Assembly (NCBI GenBank): GCA_045661345.1
Contig: JAZRFM010000035.1
Span: forward strand, 1-56,755
Length of the DNA stretch: 56,755 nucleotides
Direction: 5' to 3'
Origin: RUG12461 sp045661345
GTDB lineage: Bacteria > Bacillota > Clostridia > Lachnospirales > Lachnospiraceae
Shown in pieces: positions 7,840-16,880 of the stretch; position 1 is the stretch's first letter; each line of letters opens with the position of its first letter. A model generated the notes under the pieces. The model ran no database searches. It saw only the letters and a program-made list of their open reading frames with translations, and had not been told where the DNA came from. The translations under genes were made by a program, and so were the position numbers.

Positions 7840-8484
7840 GTGGCAAAAGTAGAACTGAAACAACCGGTCGTTGACGAGATCAAATCAAGTATCGATGGCG
7901 CACAATCCGTGGTTGTCGTGAAATATCTCGGTATCGATGTTGCCAAGGACACGGCATTACGCAAAGCCTTTCGCGAAGCGGACGTGAATTACAAGGTATA
8001 CAAGAATACCATGGTAAGACGGGCGATCGAGGGGACGGAATTTGCTTCCCTTGCCGATGTTCTGGAAGGACCGAATGCGTTTGCGATCAGCAAATCCGAT
8101 GCAACGGCACCGGCGAGAATCATCTCGAAATTTGCAAAGGATGTGCCTGCGCTTGAAATCAAAGCAGGTATTGTAGAGGGAACGCTCTATGATACAGAGG
8201 GCATGAAGAAAATCGCGGCAGTTCCGTCCAGAGAAGAATTGATCAGCAAGTTGCTTGGCAGCCTGCAGTCGCCGATCACCAACCTGGCACGCGTATTGAA
8301 CCAGATCGCGGAGAAGGGCGGCGGCGCGGAAGCGGCAGCAGAAGCACCTGCAGCAGAAGCACCTGCCGGGGAAGCACCTGCGGCGGAAGCACCGGCAGAG
8401 GCGCCTGCAGCGGAAGCTCCTGCCGAGGAAGCACCCGCAGCGGAAGCACCGGCAGAGACTGAAAGCAACGATAGTAACAATTAA
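7840..8484 (+). CDS. rplJ: Ribosomal protein L10 with a long Ala/Pro/Glu tail
   Basis: The 214 residues start at GTG 7840 after AGGAGGA. Residues 1-165 are a standard L10 (VVKYLGIDVAKDTALRK, YKVYKNTMVRRAIEG, ending SPITNLARVLNQIAEK), which anchors L7/L12 dimers at the stalk base. From about 166 the chain continues with some 45 residues of EAPAAEAP-type repeats, then TESNDSNN. Family members usually stop at about 165-175 residues. The tail is low in complexity, acidic and Pro-rich, and so probably disordered and exposed at the stalk. The repeated GAAGCACCTGC-like codons suggest growth by slippage. Confidence 0.95.
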   Translation: MAKVELKQPVVDEIKSSIDGAQSVVVVKYLGIDVAKDTALRKAFREADVNYKVYKNTMVRRAIEGTEFASLADVLEGPNAFAISKSDATAPARIISKFAKDVPALEIKAGIVEGTLYDTEGMKKIAAVPSREELISKLLGSLQSPITNLARVLNQIAEKGGGAEAAAEAPAAEAPAGEAPAAEAPAEAPAAEAPAEEAPAAEAPAETESNDSNN

Positions 8485-8508
8485 TCATTCATAGGAGGAA
8501 ACAGTATC

Positions 8509-8886
8509 ATGGCAAAATTGTCCAAAGAAGAATTTATTGAGATGATCAAAGAGTACAGCGTACTTGAGCTGAACGAGATTGTAAAGGCATGCGAGGAAGA
8601 GTTTGGCGTATCTGCAGCAGCAGGTGTTGTTGTGGCAGCAGCAGGCGGTGATGCAGCCGGCGCAGCAGAGGAGAAGGATTCCTTTGATGTAGAGCTGACA
8701 GAAATCGGTTCCGAAAAGATCAAGGTCATCAAGGTTGTACGGGAGATTACCGGTCTTGGTCTGAAGGAAGCAAAAGAGCTTGTTGAGGGCGCACCGAAGA
8801 TTGTCAAAGAAGCTGCAGACAAGGCTACCGCAGAGGAGATCAAGACAAAGCTCGAGGCAGAAGGAGCAAAGGTTACGCTCAAATAA
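8509..8886 (+). CDS. rplL: Ribosomal protein L7/L12
   Basis: This 125-residue protein has an N-terminal dimerisation helix (EEFIEMIKEYSVLELNEIVK), an Ala-rich hinge at about 37-55, and the C-terminal factor-binding domain with GSEKIKVIKVVREITGLGLK and EAKELVEGAPK. It recruits EF-G, EF-Tu and IF2. It lies 24 nt after rplJ with a GGAGGA site and is followed by a strong terminator. Confidence 0.97.
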   Translation: MAKLSKEEFIEMIKEYSVLELNEIVKACEEEFGVSAAAGVVVAAAGGDAAGAAEEKDSFDVELTEIGSEKIKVIKVVREITGLGLKEAKELVEGAPKIVKEAADKATAEEIKTKLEAEGAKVTLK

Positions 8887-8900
8887 GCCGGCCGATAAAA

Positions 8901-8929
8901 AAGAACCGCAGTTGCGCGGTTCTTTTTTT
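8901..8929 (+). terminator. Intrinsic terminator after rplL
   Basis: AAGAACCGC (8901-8909) pairs with GCGGTTCTT (8916-8924) around a 6-nt loop and is followed by a T7 run. It separates rplJL from rpoBC. Confidence 0.9.
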
Positions 8930-8947
8930 CGTCTCTGAAAAAAACTC

Positions 8948-8977
8948 TTGACATCGCACCTGCGATGTGATTATAAT
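8948..8977 (+). promoter_or_regulatory. rpoBC promoter with an embedded palindrome
   Basis: TTGACA (8948-8953) and TATAAT (8972-8977) are both perfect consensus, with an 18-nt spacer. Across the end of the -35 and most of the spacer lies a perfect inverted repeat ACATCGCA-CC-TGCGATGT (8951-8968). A dyad here would let a dimeric protein block RNA polymerase, but no such regulator is known to me for rpoB. Confidence 0.8.
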
Positions 8978-8982
8978 GTAGA

Positions 8983-9008
8983 TTGCGCTATTGTGGTGCA
9001 ATAGGCAA
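8983..9008 (+). promoter_or_regulatory. Stem-loop in the rpoB leader
   Basis: TTGC-G-CTATTG (8983-8993) pairs with CAATAG-GCAA (8999-9008), giving 10 base pairs with one bulged G and a TGGTG loop. It would form at the very 5' end of the transcript made from the promoter just upstream and has no T run, so it is more likely an mRNA stability or binding element than a terminator. Confidence 0.55.
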
Positions 9009-9060
9009 GTTATGCCCATAAGCAGTGCAAACTAATAGAATAATGGAGAGGAAGCGTCAA

Positions 9061-12000
9061 ATGGAGAAGAACAGAATACGTCCGGTCAAGGCCGGAAAGG
9101 GTATCCGTATGAGCTATTCAAGGCAGAAAGAAGTCCTTGAGATGCCGAACCTGATCGAAGTCCAAAAGGATTCCTACCAGTGGTTTCTGGATGAAGGCCT
9201 GAAGGAAGTGTTTGATGACATTTCGCCGATCACGGACTATAACGGACACCTTTCTCTGGAGTTCGTTGACTTTAAACTTTGCAAAGACGATGCGAAGTAT
9301 TCCATCCCCGAGTGCAAGTCGAGAGATGCGACATATGCGGCACCCTTGAAGGTAAAAGTCAGACTTTATAACAGAGAAGACAAAGAAGACATCAACGAGC
9401 ATGAAATCTTTATGGGCGATCTTCCTCTGATGACGGAGACCGGTACATTTGTGATCAATGGCGCGGAGCGTGTCATTGTCAGCCAGCTTGTCCGTTCCCC
9501 CGGTATCTATTATGACATAGCCCATGATAAGATCGGAAAACAGCTCTTTTCCTGTACCGTGATCCCGAACCGCGGTGCGTGGCTGGAATACGAGACGGAT
9601 TCCAATGACGTTTTTTATGTGCGTGTGGACCGGACGAGGAAAGTACCGATCACCGTGCTGATTCGTGCGCTGGGTGTCGGCTCCAATCAGCAGATTCTGG
9701 ATCTTTTCGGAGAGGAGCCCAAGATCGTTGCGTCTCTTGCAAAGGATCCGGCAGTGACGGAGAAAGAGCCTCAGGGAAGCCGTGAGGCCGGTCTTCTGGA
9801 GCTGTACAAAAAAATCCGTCCGGGTGAGCCGCTGACGGTGGAAAGTGCGGACAACCTGATCGAAGCGATGTTTTTTGATTCGAGACGGTATGATCTGGCA
9901 AAGGTTGGCCGTTATAAGTTTAACAAGAAGCTGCATTTCAAGAATCGTCTGTATGGTCAGATTCTGGCGGAAGACGTGGTGGATGAAAAGACCGGAGAGA
10001 TCCTGTTTACGGCCGGTACCCGTCTTACAAGAGAGACCGCGGAGCAGATTCAGAATGCGGCTGTTCCCAGTGTCTGGATTCAGACAGAAGAGCGGAACGT
10101 AAAAGTGATTTCTTCCATGATGGTGGATATCCGCACCTATCTTCCGAAGGTTAAAAATCCGCGGAAGGAGCTCGGCATTTCCGAATTGGTGTATTATCCT
10201 GTTCTGAAGGAGCTGATGGAGAACAATCCGAAGGAAGCGGATCTGAAAGAAGCAATCAAAAAGAGCGTCACGGAGCTGATCCCGAAGCATATCACAAAAG
10301 AGGATATTTTTGCCTCCATCAATTACAATATGCATCTGGAATGGGGCATCGGAAACAAGGATGATATCGATCATCTTGGAAACCGCCGGATCCGTGCGGT
10401 GGGAGAACTTCTCCAGAACCAGTATCGTATCGGTCTTTCCCGTATGGAAAGAGTGGTACGGGAACGTATGACCACCACGGAACAGGAGGGCATTTCTCCC
10501 CAATCCCTGATCAATATCAAGCCTGTGACGGCTGCCGTGAAGGAATTCTTCGGTTCTTCCCAGTTGTCCCAGTTCATGGATCAGAACAATCCGCTGGGCG
10601 AGCTGACGCATAAGCGCCGTCTTTCCGCACTTGGTCCCGGTGGTCTGTCTCGAGACCGCGCCGGATTTGAGGTGCGTGATGTTCATTATTCCCACTACGG
10701 ACGTATGTGCCCCATCGAGACACCCGAAGGTCCGAATATCGGTCTGATCAACTCCCTGGCATGCTATGCAAGGATCAATGAATACGGCTTCGTGGAGGCG
10801 CCTTACCGCCGGATCGACAAGAGTGACCCGGAGAATCCGGTCGTTACCAATGAAGTGGTCTATATGACGGCTGATGAAGAGGACCATTTCCATGTGGCGC
10901 AGGCAAATGAGAAGCTGGATGAACAGGGACATTTCATTCGTAATTCCGTGTCCGGTCGTTACAAGGATGAGACACAGGAATACGACAAGCATATGTTTGA
11001 CTTTATGGACGTTTCGCCGAAGATGGTGTTTTCCGTTGCAACGTCCCTGATTCCCTTCCTGCAGAATGACGATGCAAACCGTGCATTGATGGGTTCCAAC
11101 ATGCAGCGTCAGGCAGTACCGCTGCTGACCACGGAGACACCTGTCGTCGGGACCGGTATGGAGCCGAAGGCAGCCGTAGACTCCGGTGTCTGCGTTGTCG
11201 CAAGACGTTCCGGTACTGTGGAACGTGCGGTCAGCAATGAGATCCGCATCAAGGCCGACGAGGATGGAAATGTGGATGTCTATGAGCTTCAGAAATTCGT
11301 TCGAAGCAACCAGAGCAACTGCTACAACCAGAGACCCATCGTACTGAAGGGAGAGCATGTGGAGACCGGAGATGTCATTGCAGACGGTCCCTCCACATCC
11401 GGCGGTGAGCTTGCCCTCGGCAAAAACCCGCTGATCGGCTTTATGACCTGGGAAGGCTATAACTACGAGGATGCGGTTCTCCTTTCCGAACGGCTGGTGC
11501 AGGAGGATGTGTATACCTCCATTCATATCGAGGAATATGAGGCGGAGGCGCGGGATACGAAGCTCGGACCGGAAGAGATCACAAGAGATGTTCCCGGCGT
11601 CGGTGAAGACGCCTTAAAGGATCTGGATGAGCGCGGCGTGGTACGCATTGGCGCGGAGGTTCGCGCGGGGGATATTCTGGTCGGAAAGGTTACCCCGAAG
11701 GGTGAGACGGAGCTGACGGCGGAAGAGCGGCTGCTGCGTGCCATCTTCGGTGAAAAAGCGAGAGAAGTCCGGGATACGTCCCTCAAGGTACCCCACGGAG
11801 AATACGGAATCGTCGTGGATGCAAAGGTGTTCACCAGAGAAAACGGAGATGAGCTTTCTCCGGGCGTGAACCAGTCCGTTCGGATCTACATTGCGCAGAA
11901 ACGTAAGATCTCCGTCGGCGATAAGATGGCAGGCCGCCACGGAAACAAGGGTGTGGTTTCCCGTGTGCTTCCGGTGGAGGATATGCCTTTCCTTCCCAAC

Positions 12001-12963
12001 GGACGTCCGCTTGATATCGTGCTGAACCCCCTCGGTGTGCCGAGCCGTATGAATATCGGGCAGGTACTGGAGATCCACCTTTCTCTTGCGGCCAAAGCCC
12101 TTGGCTTCCATATCGAGACCCCTGTGTTTGACGGGGCGAATGAGGCGGATATTCAGGATACGCTGGAGCTGGCCAATGACTATGTCAACATGGAATGGCC
12201 GGACTTCGAAAAGAAATACAAGGGCATTTTACATAAGGATGTGCTGAAATATCTGGGCGAACATCTGGAAAACCGTGAAGAATGGAAGGGTGTGCCGATC
12301 AGCCGTGACGGTAAGGTACAGCTCCGTGACGGACGAACCGGAGAATTCTTTGACGCGCCGGTTACCATCGGACACATGCATTACCTGAAGCTCCACCATC
12401 TTGTGGATGACAAGATCCACGCGAGATCCACGGGTCCCTACTCCCTTGTAACGCAGCAGCCTCTCGGCGGAAAAGCCCAGTTCGGCGGACAGCGTTTCGG
12501 TGAAATGGAAGTGTGGGCACTGGAAGCTTACGGTGCGTCCTATACGCTGCAGGAGATCCTGACCATGAAATCCGATGACGTGGTAGGACGTGTGAAAACC
12601 TATGAAGCCATCATCAAAGGCGACAATATTCCGGAACCCGGCGTTCCCGAGTCTTTCAAGGTGCTTCTGAAAGAGCTGCAGTCCCTCGGTTTGGATGTGC
12701 GTGTGCTGGATGAAGACCGGAATGAGGTACAGCTCATGGAGACCTCGGAATACGGAAATACAAACCTGAATGCCATTATTGCGGGAGATAAGGACTTTGC
12801 TTTTGAAAGCAGTGAATCTTTCGAAAAACACGGGTTTTCAAAGCAGGAATTCAATGAAGACGGCGAGCTTGAGACCATCGATGATGAAGAGATGGACGAC
12901 GAGGCAGACTTTGATGAGGATGAAGTACTTGCCGAAGACGCTTTTGACGACACCGACGAGTGA
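9061..12963 (+). CDS. rpoB: RNA polymerase beta subunit
   Basis: The 1300 residues start at ATG 9061, chosen because GAGAGGAAG lies 8-15 nt upstream and MEKNRIRPV begins like clostridial homologues. In-frame starts at 9025 and 9043 lack a good site. The rifampicin pocket is intact in outline (FGSSQLSQFMDQNNPL, ELTHKRRLSALGPGGL), with Gly where E. coli has Ser522. The active-site region KMAGRHGNKGVVS and the C-terminal RFGEMEVWALEAYGA are present. The last 45 residues are strongly acidic (DDEEMDDEADFDEDE), beyond the usual end of the subunit. rpoC follows 18 nt later. Confidence 0.98.
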   Translation: MEKNRIRPVKAGKGIRMSYSRQKEVLEMPNLIEVQKDSYQWFLDEGLKEVFDDISPITDYNGHLSLEFVDFKLCKDDAKYSIPECKSRDATYAAPLKVKVRLYNREDKEDINEHEIFMGDLPLMTETGTFVINGAERVIVSQLVRSPGIYYDIAHDKIGKQLFSCTVIPNRGAWLEYETDSNDVFYVRVDRTRKVPITVLIRALGVGSNQQILDLFGEEPKIVASLAKDPAVTEKEPQGSREAGLLELYKKIRPGEPLTVESADNLIEAMFFDSRRYDLAKVGRYKFNKKLHFKNRLYGQILAEDVVDEKTGEILFTAGTRLTRETAEQIQNAAVPSVWIQTEERNVKVISSMMVDIRTYLPKVKNPRKELGISELVYYPVLKELMENNPKEADLKEAIKKSVTELIPKHITKEDIFASINYNMHLEWGIGNKDDIDHLGNRRIRAVGELLQNQYRIGLSRMERVVRERMTTTEQEGISPQSLINIKPVTAAVKEFFGSSQLSQFMDQNNPLGELTHKRRLSALGPGGLSRDRAGFEVRDVHYSHYGRMCPIETPEGPNIGLINSLACYARINEYGFVEAPYRRIDKSDPENPVVTNEVVYMTADEEDHFHVAQANEKLDEQGHFIRNSVSGRYKDETQEYDKHMFDFMDVSPKMVFSVATSLIPFLQNDDANRALMGSNMQRQAVPLLTTETPVVGTGMEPKAAVDSGVCVVARRSGTVERAVSNEIRIKADEDGNVDVYELQKFVRSNQSNCYNQRPIVLKGEHVETGDVIADGPSTSGGELALGKNPLIGFMTWEGYNYEDAVLLSERLVQEDVYTSIHIEEYEAEARDTKLGPEEITRDVPGVGEDALKDLDERGVVRIGAEVRAGDILVGKVTPKGETELTAEERLLRAIFGEKAREVRDTSLKVPHGEYGIVVDAKVFTRENGDELSPGVNQSVRIYIAQKRKISVGDKMAGRHGNKGVVSRVLPVEDMPFLPNGRPLDIVLNPLGVPSRMNIGQVLEIHLSLAAKALGFHIETPVFDGANEADIQDTLELANDYVNMEWPDFEKKYKGILHKDVLKYLGEHLENREEWKGVPISRDGKVQLRDGRTGEFFDAPVTIGHMHYLKLHHLVDDKIHARSTGPYSLVTQQPLGGKAQFGGQRFGEMEVWALEAYGASYTLQEILTMKSDDVVGRVKTYEAIIKGDNIPEPGVPESFKVLLKELQSLGLDVRVLDEDRNEVQLMETSEYGNTNLNAIIAGDKDFAFESSESFEKHGFSKQEFNEDGELETIDDEEMDDEADFDEDEVLAEDAFDDTDE

Positions 12964-12981
12964 TGAAGGAGGATTTCAGGA

Positions 12982-15900
12982 ATGGAAAACCGTGAAATAA
13001 ATCAGTCCATGTCTTTTGACGCGATCCAGATCGGACTTGCTTCTCCGGAAAAGATCAGAGAGTGGAGCCGTGGTGAGGTGAAGAAACCGGAAACCATCAA
13101 CTACCGTACTCTGAAGCCGGAAAAAGACGGTTTGTTTTGTGAGAAGATCTTCGGACCGAGCAAGGACTGGGAGTGCCACTGCGGAAAATACAAAAAAATC
13201 CGCTATAAGGGTGTGGTCTGTGACCGATGCGGCGTGGAGATCACAAAAGCATCCGTTCGCCGTGAGCGTATGGGCCATATCGAACTGGCGGCGCCGGTGT
13301 CTCATATCTGGTATTTTAAAGGGATCCCGAGCCGGATGGGTCTGATGCTGGATCTTTCCCCGCGTACCCTGGAGAAAATTCTGTACTTTGCTTCTTATAT
13401 CGTATTGGATCCGGGGGATTCAGCGCTTGCGATGAAGCAGGTGCTGACAGAGGGAGAGTATCAGGAAGCAAAAGAAAAATACGGCAATTCCTTCCGCACC
13501 GGTATGGGCGCGGAGGCGATTCTGGAGCTTCTCAAAAACATTGATCTGGAAAAAGAATTTGATGAACTGCGCAGTGAGCTGGAGAGCGCTACCGGGCAGA
13601 AACGGGCGCGTCTGATCAAGCGGCTGGAGGTTGTGGAAGCGTTTCGTGAGTCCGGAAACAAGCCGGAATGGATGATCATGACGGTTATCCCGGTTATTCC
13701 GCCGGATCTCAGACCCATGGTGCAGCTGGACGGCGGTCGTTTTGCCACTTCGGATCTGAATGACCTTTACCGGCGGATCATCAACAGGAACAATCGTCTG
13801 CGCAGACTGCTGGAGCTGGGCGCGCCGGACATCATTGTCCGCAACGAAAAGCGTATGCTTCAGGAAGCGGTGGATGCGTTGATCGACAACGGCCGGAGAG
13901 GGCGTCCTGTGACCGGCCCCGGCAACAGAGCGCTGAAGTCCCTTTCGGATATGCTGAAGGGTAAATCCGGACGGTTCCGTCAGAACCTGCTTGGAAAACG
14001 TGTGGACTATTCCGGGCGTTCCGTTATCTGCGTGGAGCCGAAATTAAAGATCTATCAGTGCGGTCTGCCGAAGGAAATGGCATTGGAGCTGTTCAAGCCC
14101 TTCGTCATGAAGGAGCTTGTCATGAACGGCGTCGCACATAATATCAAGAGCGCCAAGAAAATGGTGGAGCGTCTGGAGACCCAGGTGTGGGATGTGCTGG
14201 AGGATGTGATCAAAGAGCATCCGGTTATGCTGAACCGTGCCCCCACGCTGCACAGACTCGGTATTCAGGCATTTGAACCGATCCTTGTGGAGGGTAAGGC
14301 GATCAAGCTGCATCCCCTTGTCTGTACCGCATTTAACGCGGACTTCGACGGAGATCAGATGGCGGTACACCTTCCGCTGACACAGGAAGCCCAGGCTGAA
14401 TGCCGCTTTATGCTGCTTTCCCCGAACAACCTTCTGAAGCCGTCGGATGGTGGTGTGGTGGCGGTTCCGTCACAGGATATGGTACTTGGCATCTACTATC
14501 TGACCCAGGAGCGGGAGGGCGCCAAGGGTGAAGGAAAGTATTTCCGCAATGTCAATGAAGCGATCCTTGCCTATGAGAACGGTGAGCTGTCTCTCCATGC
14601 AAAAGTGCATGTGGGCATGAGCAAAAAACATGAGGATGGCACGACTAAAACAGCCATTATCGAGACCACCCTGGGCAGGATGCTGTTTAATGAGATCATT
14701 CCGCAGGATCTCGGCTTCGTGGATCGTTCGGTCGAGGAAAACGAGCTGCTTCCGGAAATTGATTTCCATGTGGCAAAGAAGCATCTGAAGAAGATTCTGG
14801 AGAACGTCATGAATATCCATGGCGCGACCAAAACAGCAGAGGTGCTGGATGATGTGAAGGCCATGGGATACAAGTATTCCACACAGGCCGCCATGACGGT
14901 ATCCATCTCGGATATGACCGTGCCGGCCAAGAAGGCGGAGCTGATCGAGGGTGCGCAGGAGACGGTGGACAAGATCACGAAACAGTATCGCCGCGGTCTC
15001 ATCACCGAAGAGGAACGTTATAAGGAAGTCATCGAGACCTGGAAAGAGACGGACGATGACCTGACCAAGGCATTGCTGGATGGTCTGGATCAGTACAACA
15101 ACATCTTCATGATGGCAGATTCCGGTGCCCGTGGTTCCGATAAGCAGATCAAACAGCTCGCCGGTATGCGTGGACTGATGGCAGATACCACCGGCCGTAC
15201 GATCGAGCTGCCGATCAAATCCAATTTCCGTGAAGGTCTGGACGTTTTGGAGTATTTCATGTCCGCACACGGAGCCAGAAAAGGTCTTTCCGATACGGCG
15301 CTGCGTACCGCAGACTCCGGTTATCTGACGAGACGTCTGGTGGACGTTTCCCAGCATATGATCATCCGTGAGCCGGATTGCTGTGAGGGCAAGAAACGGG
15401 AGATTCCCGGCGTCTATGTAAAAGCATTTATGGACGGCAAGGAAGAGATCGAAAGCCTGAAGGATCGTATCACGGGGCGTTTTTCCTGCCAGACCATCAG
15501 CGATAAGGACGGCAACGTGATCGTAAAGGCAAACCACATGATCACACCCCGCCGCGCCGCGGCCATCATAGAAAAGGGCGTGGACGAAAAGGGCGAGCCG
15601 ATTCAGAAAGTGAAGATTCGTACCATTCTGACCTGCCGCTCTCATATGGGTGTCTGCGCGAAGTGCTACGGAGCGAATATGGCGACCGGAAATGCAGTAC
15701 AGGTCGGAGAGGCAATCGGTATCATCGCAGCGCAGTCCATCGGTGAGCCGGGTACACAGCTTACGATGCGTACCTTCCATATCGGCGGTATCGCGGGTAA
15801 TGATATCACACAGGGTCTTCCCCGTGTCGAGGAAATTTTTGAGGCAAGAAAGCCGAAGGGTCTCGCGATCATCACGGAGATTGCCGGAACCGCACAGATC

Positions 15901-16701
15901 AACGACGCCAAGAAAAAGCGCGAGATCATTGTGACAAATAAGGAAACGGGAGAAGCCAAGACCTATCTGATCCCCTATGGTTCCAGGATCAAGGTCACCG
16001 ACGGTGCAGAGCTTGCAGCCGGCGATGAACTGACAGAGGGGTCCGTAAACCCGCATGACATCTTAAAGATCAAGGATGTCAACGCAGTACAGGATTATAT
16101 GCTTCGTGAAGTACAGAGAGTGTACCGGCTACAGGGTGTGGAGATCAACGATAAGCATATTGAAGTGATCGTGCGTCAGATGCTCCAGAAGACACGGGTG
16201 GAAGAAGCGGGAGATTCTGATTTCCTTCCCGGAACCCTGGTGGATACCCTTGATTTTGAGGATATCAATGAGGAACTGGAGGCAAACGGCAAGACACCGG
16301 CAGAAGGCAAGCAGGTACTGCTCGGTATCACGAAGGCTTCTTTGGCGACCAACTCCTTCCTGTCAGCGGCATCCTTCCAGGAGACCACGAAGGTTCTGAC
16401 AGAAGCGGCGATCAAAGGAAAGATCGATCCGCTCATCGGTATGAAGGAAAACGTCATCATTGGAAAGCTGATTCCGGCCGGCACAGGGATGAAGCGTTAT
16501 CGCAACATCAAGCTGGATACGGATCTGAATCAGTTTGCGGATGTGGATCTTGCAGAGGACGATGAGTCGGAAGAGTCGGATTCCACCTTTGAGGATACCA
16601 TGGAAGCGGCTGCTGCGGCACGCGCAGAGATTGATGATGAAGAAGGAGAGATGATCGAAGACGAAGAGATTCTTGTGACGGACGGGGCAGAGCAGGAGTA
16701 G
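12982..16701 (+). CDS. rpoC: RNA polymerase beta' subunit
   Basis: This 1239-residue protein has the N-terminal zinc ribbon (CHCGKYKK then CDRCGVEI), the catalytic NADFDGDQMAVH loop binding the active-site Mg, and the second zinc site with CRSHMGVCAKCYG. The bridge-helix/trigger-loop region (GARGS, then GLMADTTG) is normal. As in rpoB, the C terminus runs into an acidic tail (EDDESEESDSTFED, then DDEEGEMIEDEE). The ribosome site is AAGGAGGA. No clear intrinsic terminator follows within 100 nt, so read-through toward rpsL is possible. Confidence 0.98.
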   Translation: MENREINQSMSFDAIQIGLASPEKIREWSRGEVKKPETINYRTLKPEKDGLFCEKIFGPSKDWECHCGKYKKIRYKGVVCDRCGVEITKASVRRERMGHIELAAPVSHIWYFKGIPSRMGLMLDLSPRTLEKILYFASYIVLDPGDSALAMKQVLTEGEYQEAKEKYGNSFRTGMGAEAILELLKNIDLEKEFDELRSELESATGQKRARLIKRLEVVEAFRESGNKPEWMIMTVIPVIPPDLRPMVQLDGGRFATSDLNDLYRRIINRNNRLRRLLELGAPDIIVRNEKRMLQEAVDALIDNGRRGRPVTGPGNRALKSLSDMLKGKSGRFRQNLLGKRVDYSGRSVICVEPKLKIYQCGLPKEMALELFKPFVMKELVMNGVAHNIKSAKKMVERLETQVWDVLEDVIKEHPVMLNRAPTLHRLGIQAFEPILVEGKAIKLHPLVCTAFNADFDGDQMAVHLPLTQEAQAECRFMLLSPNNLLKPSDGGVVAVPSQDMVLGIYYLTQEREGAKGEGKYFRNVNEAILAYENGELSLHAKVHVGMSKKHEDGTTKTAIIETTLGRMLFNEIIPQDLGFVDRSVEENELLPEIDFHVAKKHLKKILENVMNIHGATKTAEVLDDVKAMGYKYSTQAAMTVSISDMTVPAKKAELIEGAQETVDKITKQYRRGLITEEERYKEVIETWKETDDDLTKALLDGLDQYNNIFMMADSGARGSDKQIKQLAGMRGLMADTTGRTIELPIKSNFREGLDVLEYFMSAHGARKGLSDTALRTADSGYLTRRLVDVSQHMIIREPDCCEGKKREIPGVYVKAFMDGKEEIESLKDRITGRFSCQTISDKDGNVIVKANHMITPRRAAAIIEKGVDEKGEPIQKVKIRTILTCRSHMGVCAKCYGANMATGNAVQVGEAIGIIAAQSIGEPGTQLTMRTFHIGGIAGNDITQGLPRVEEIFEARKPKGLAIITEIAGTAQINDAKKKREIIVTNKETGEAKTYLIPYGSRIKVTDGAELAAGDELTEGSVNPHDILKIKDVNAVQDYMLREVQRVYRLQGVEINDKHIEVIVRQMLQKTRVEEAGDSDFLPGTLVDTLDFEDINEELEANGKTPAEGKQVLLGITKASLATNSFLSAASFQETTKVLTEAAIKGKIDPLIGMKENVIIGKLIPAGTGMKRYRNIKLDTDLNQFADVDLAEDDESEESDSTFEDTMEAAAAARAEIDDEEGEMIEDEEILVTDGAEQE

Positions 16702-16790
16702 GGAAAATCGTTACTATTCACTGCCGGGTCACGCACTTGCTGCGGGACTGCGGCACGATAGCTTTGACTTGACAAATCCCTGAAAATCTC

Positions 16791-16819
16791 TTGACAAGCG
16801 AAAAACAGGCTTATATAAT
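16791..16819 (+). promoter_or_regulatory. rpsL-rpsG-fusA promoter
   Basis: TTGACA (16791-16796), 17 nt and TATAAT (16814-16819) form a perfect consensus promoter 62 nt before rpsL. A second TTGACA-like box (TTGACAAAT, about 16770) lies 20 bp upstream without a matching -10. Confidence 0.85.
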
Positions 16820-16856
16820 ACGGTAGTGTGCGCTAAAAGAGGCATACTACCGTATT
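16817..16856 (+). terminator. Hairpin overlapping the rpsL promoter -10 (possible read-through terminator)
   Basis: AATACGGTAGTGTGC (16817-16831) and GCATACTACCGTATT (16842-16856) form a 15-bp inverted repeat with one G-T pair and a 10-nt loop, followed by CATTTT. The left arm overlaps the -10 box, so most of it is not in RNA started at this promoter. Only RNA arriving from rpoBC contains the full hairpin, which could then stop that RNA. The terminator role is inferred. Confidence 0.5.
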
Positions 16857-16880
16857 CATTTTAAAAAAGGAGGTGAAAAC

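Noticed and set aside
8316..8470. CRISPR-like repeats in rplJ
   Set aside because: The repeated units are 8-15 bp, imperfect and in frame, coding for EAPAAEAP. There are no spacers of equal length and no cas genes.
9118..11526. Long open frame on the minus strand opposite rpoB (802 codons)
   Set aside because: It lies entirely antisense to rpoB, has no ribosome site, and its composition (His, Leu, Arg rich) is what a shadow of a codon-biased gene gives. No domain was recognised.
14470..16056. Long minus-strand frame opposite rpoC
   Set aside because: It is antisense to strongly conserved rpoC codons, with no start signal and no recognisable protein.
16722..16756. GC-rich inverted segment after rpoC as a terminator
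   Set aside because: GCCG/CGGC ends can pair but the stem is broken and no T run follows; the evidence is too weak to call.
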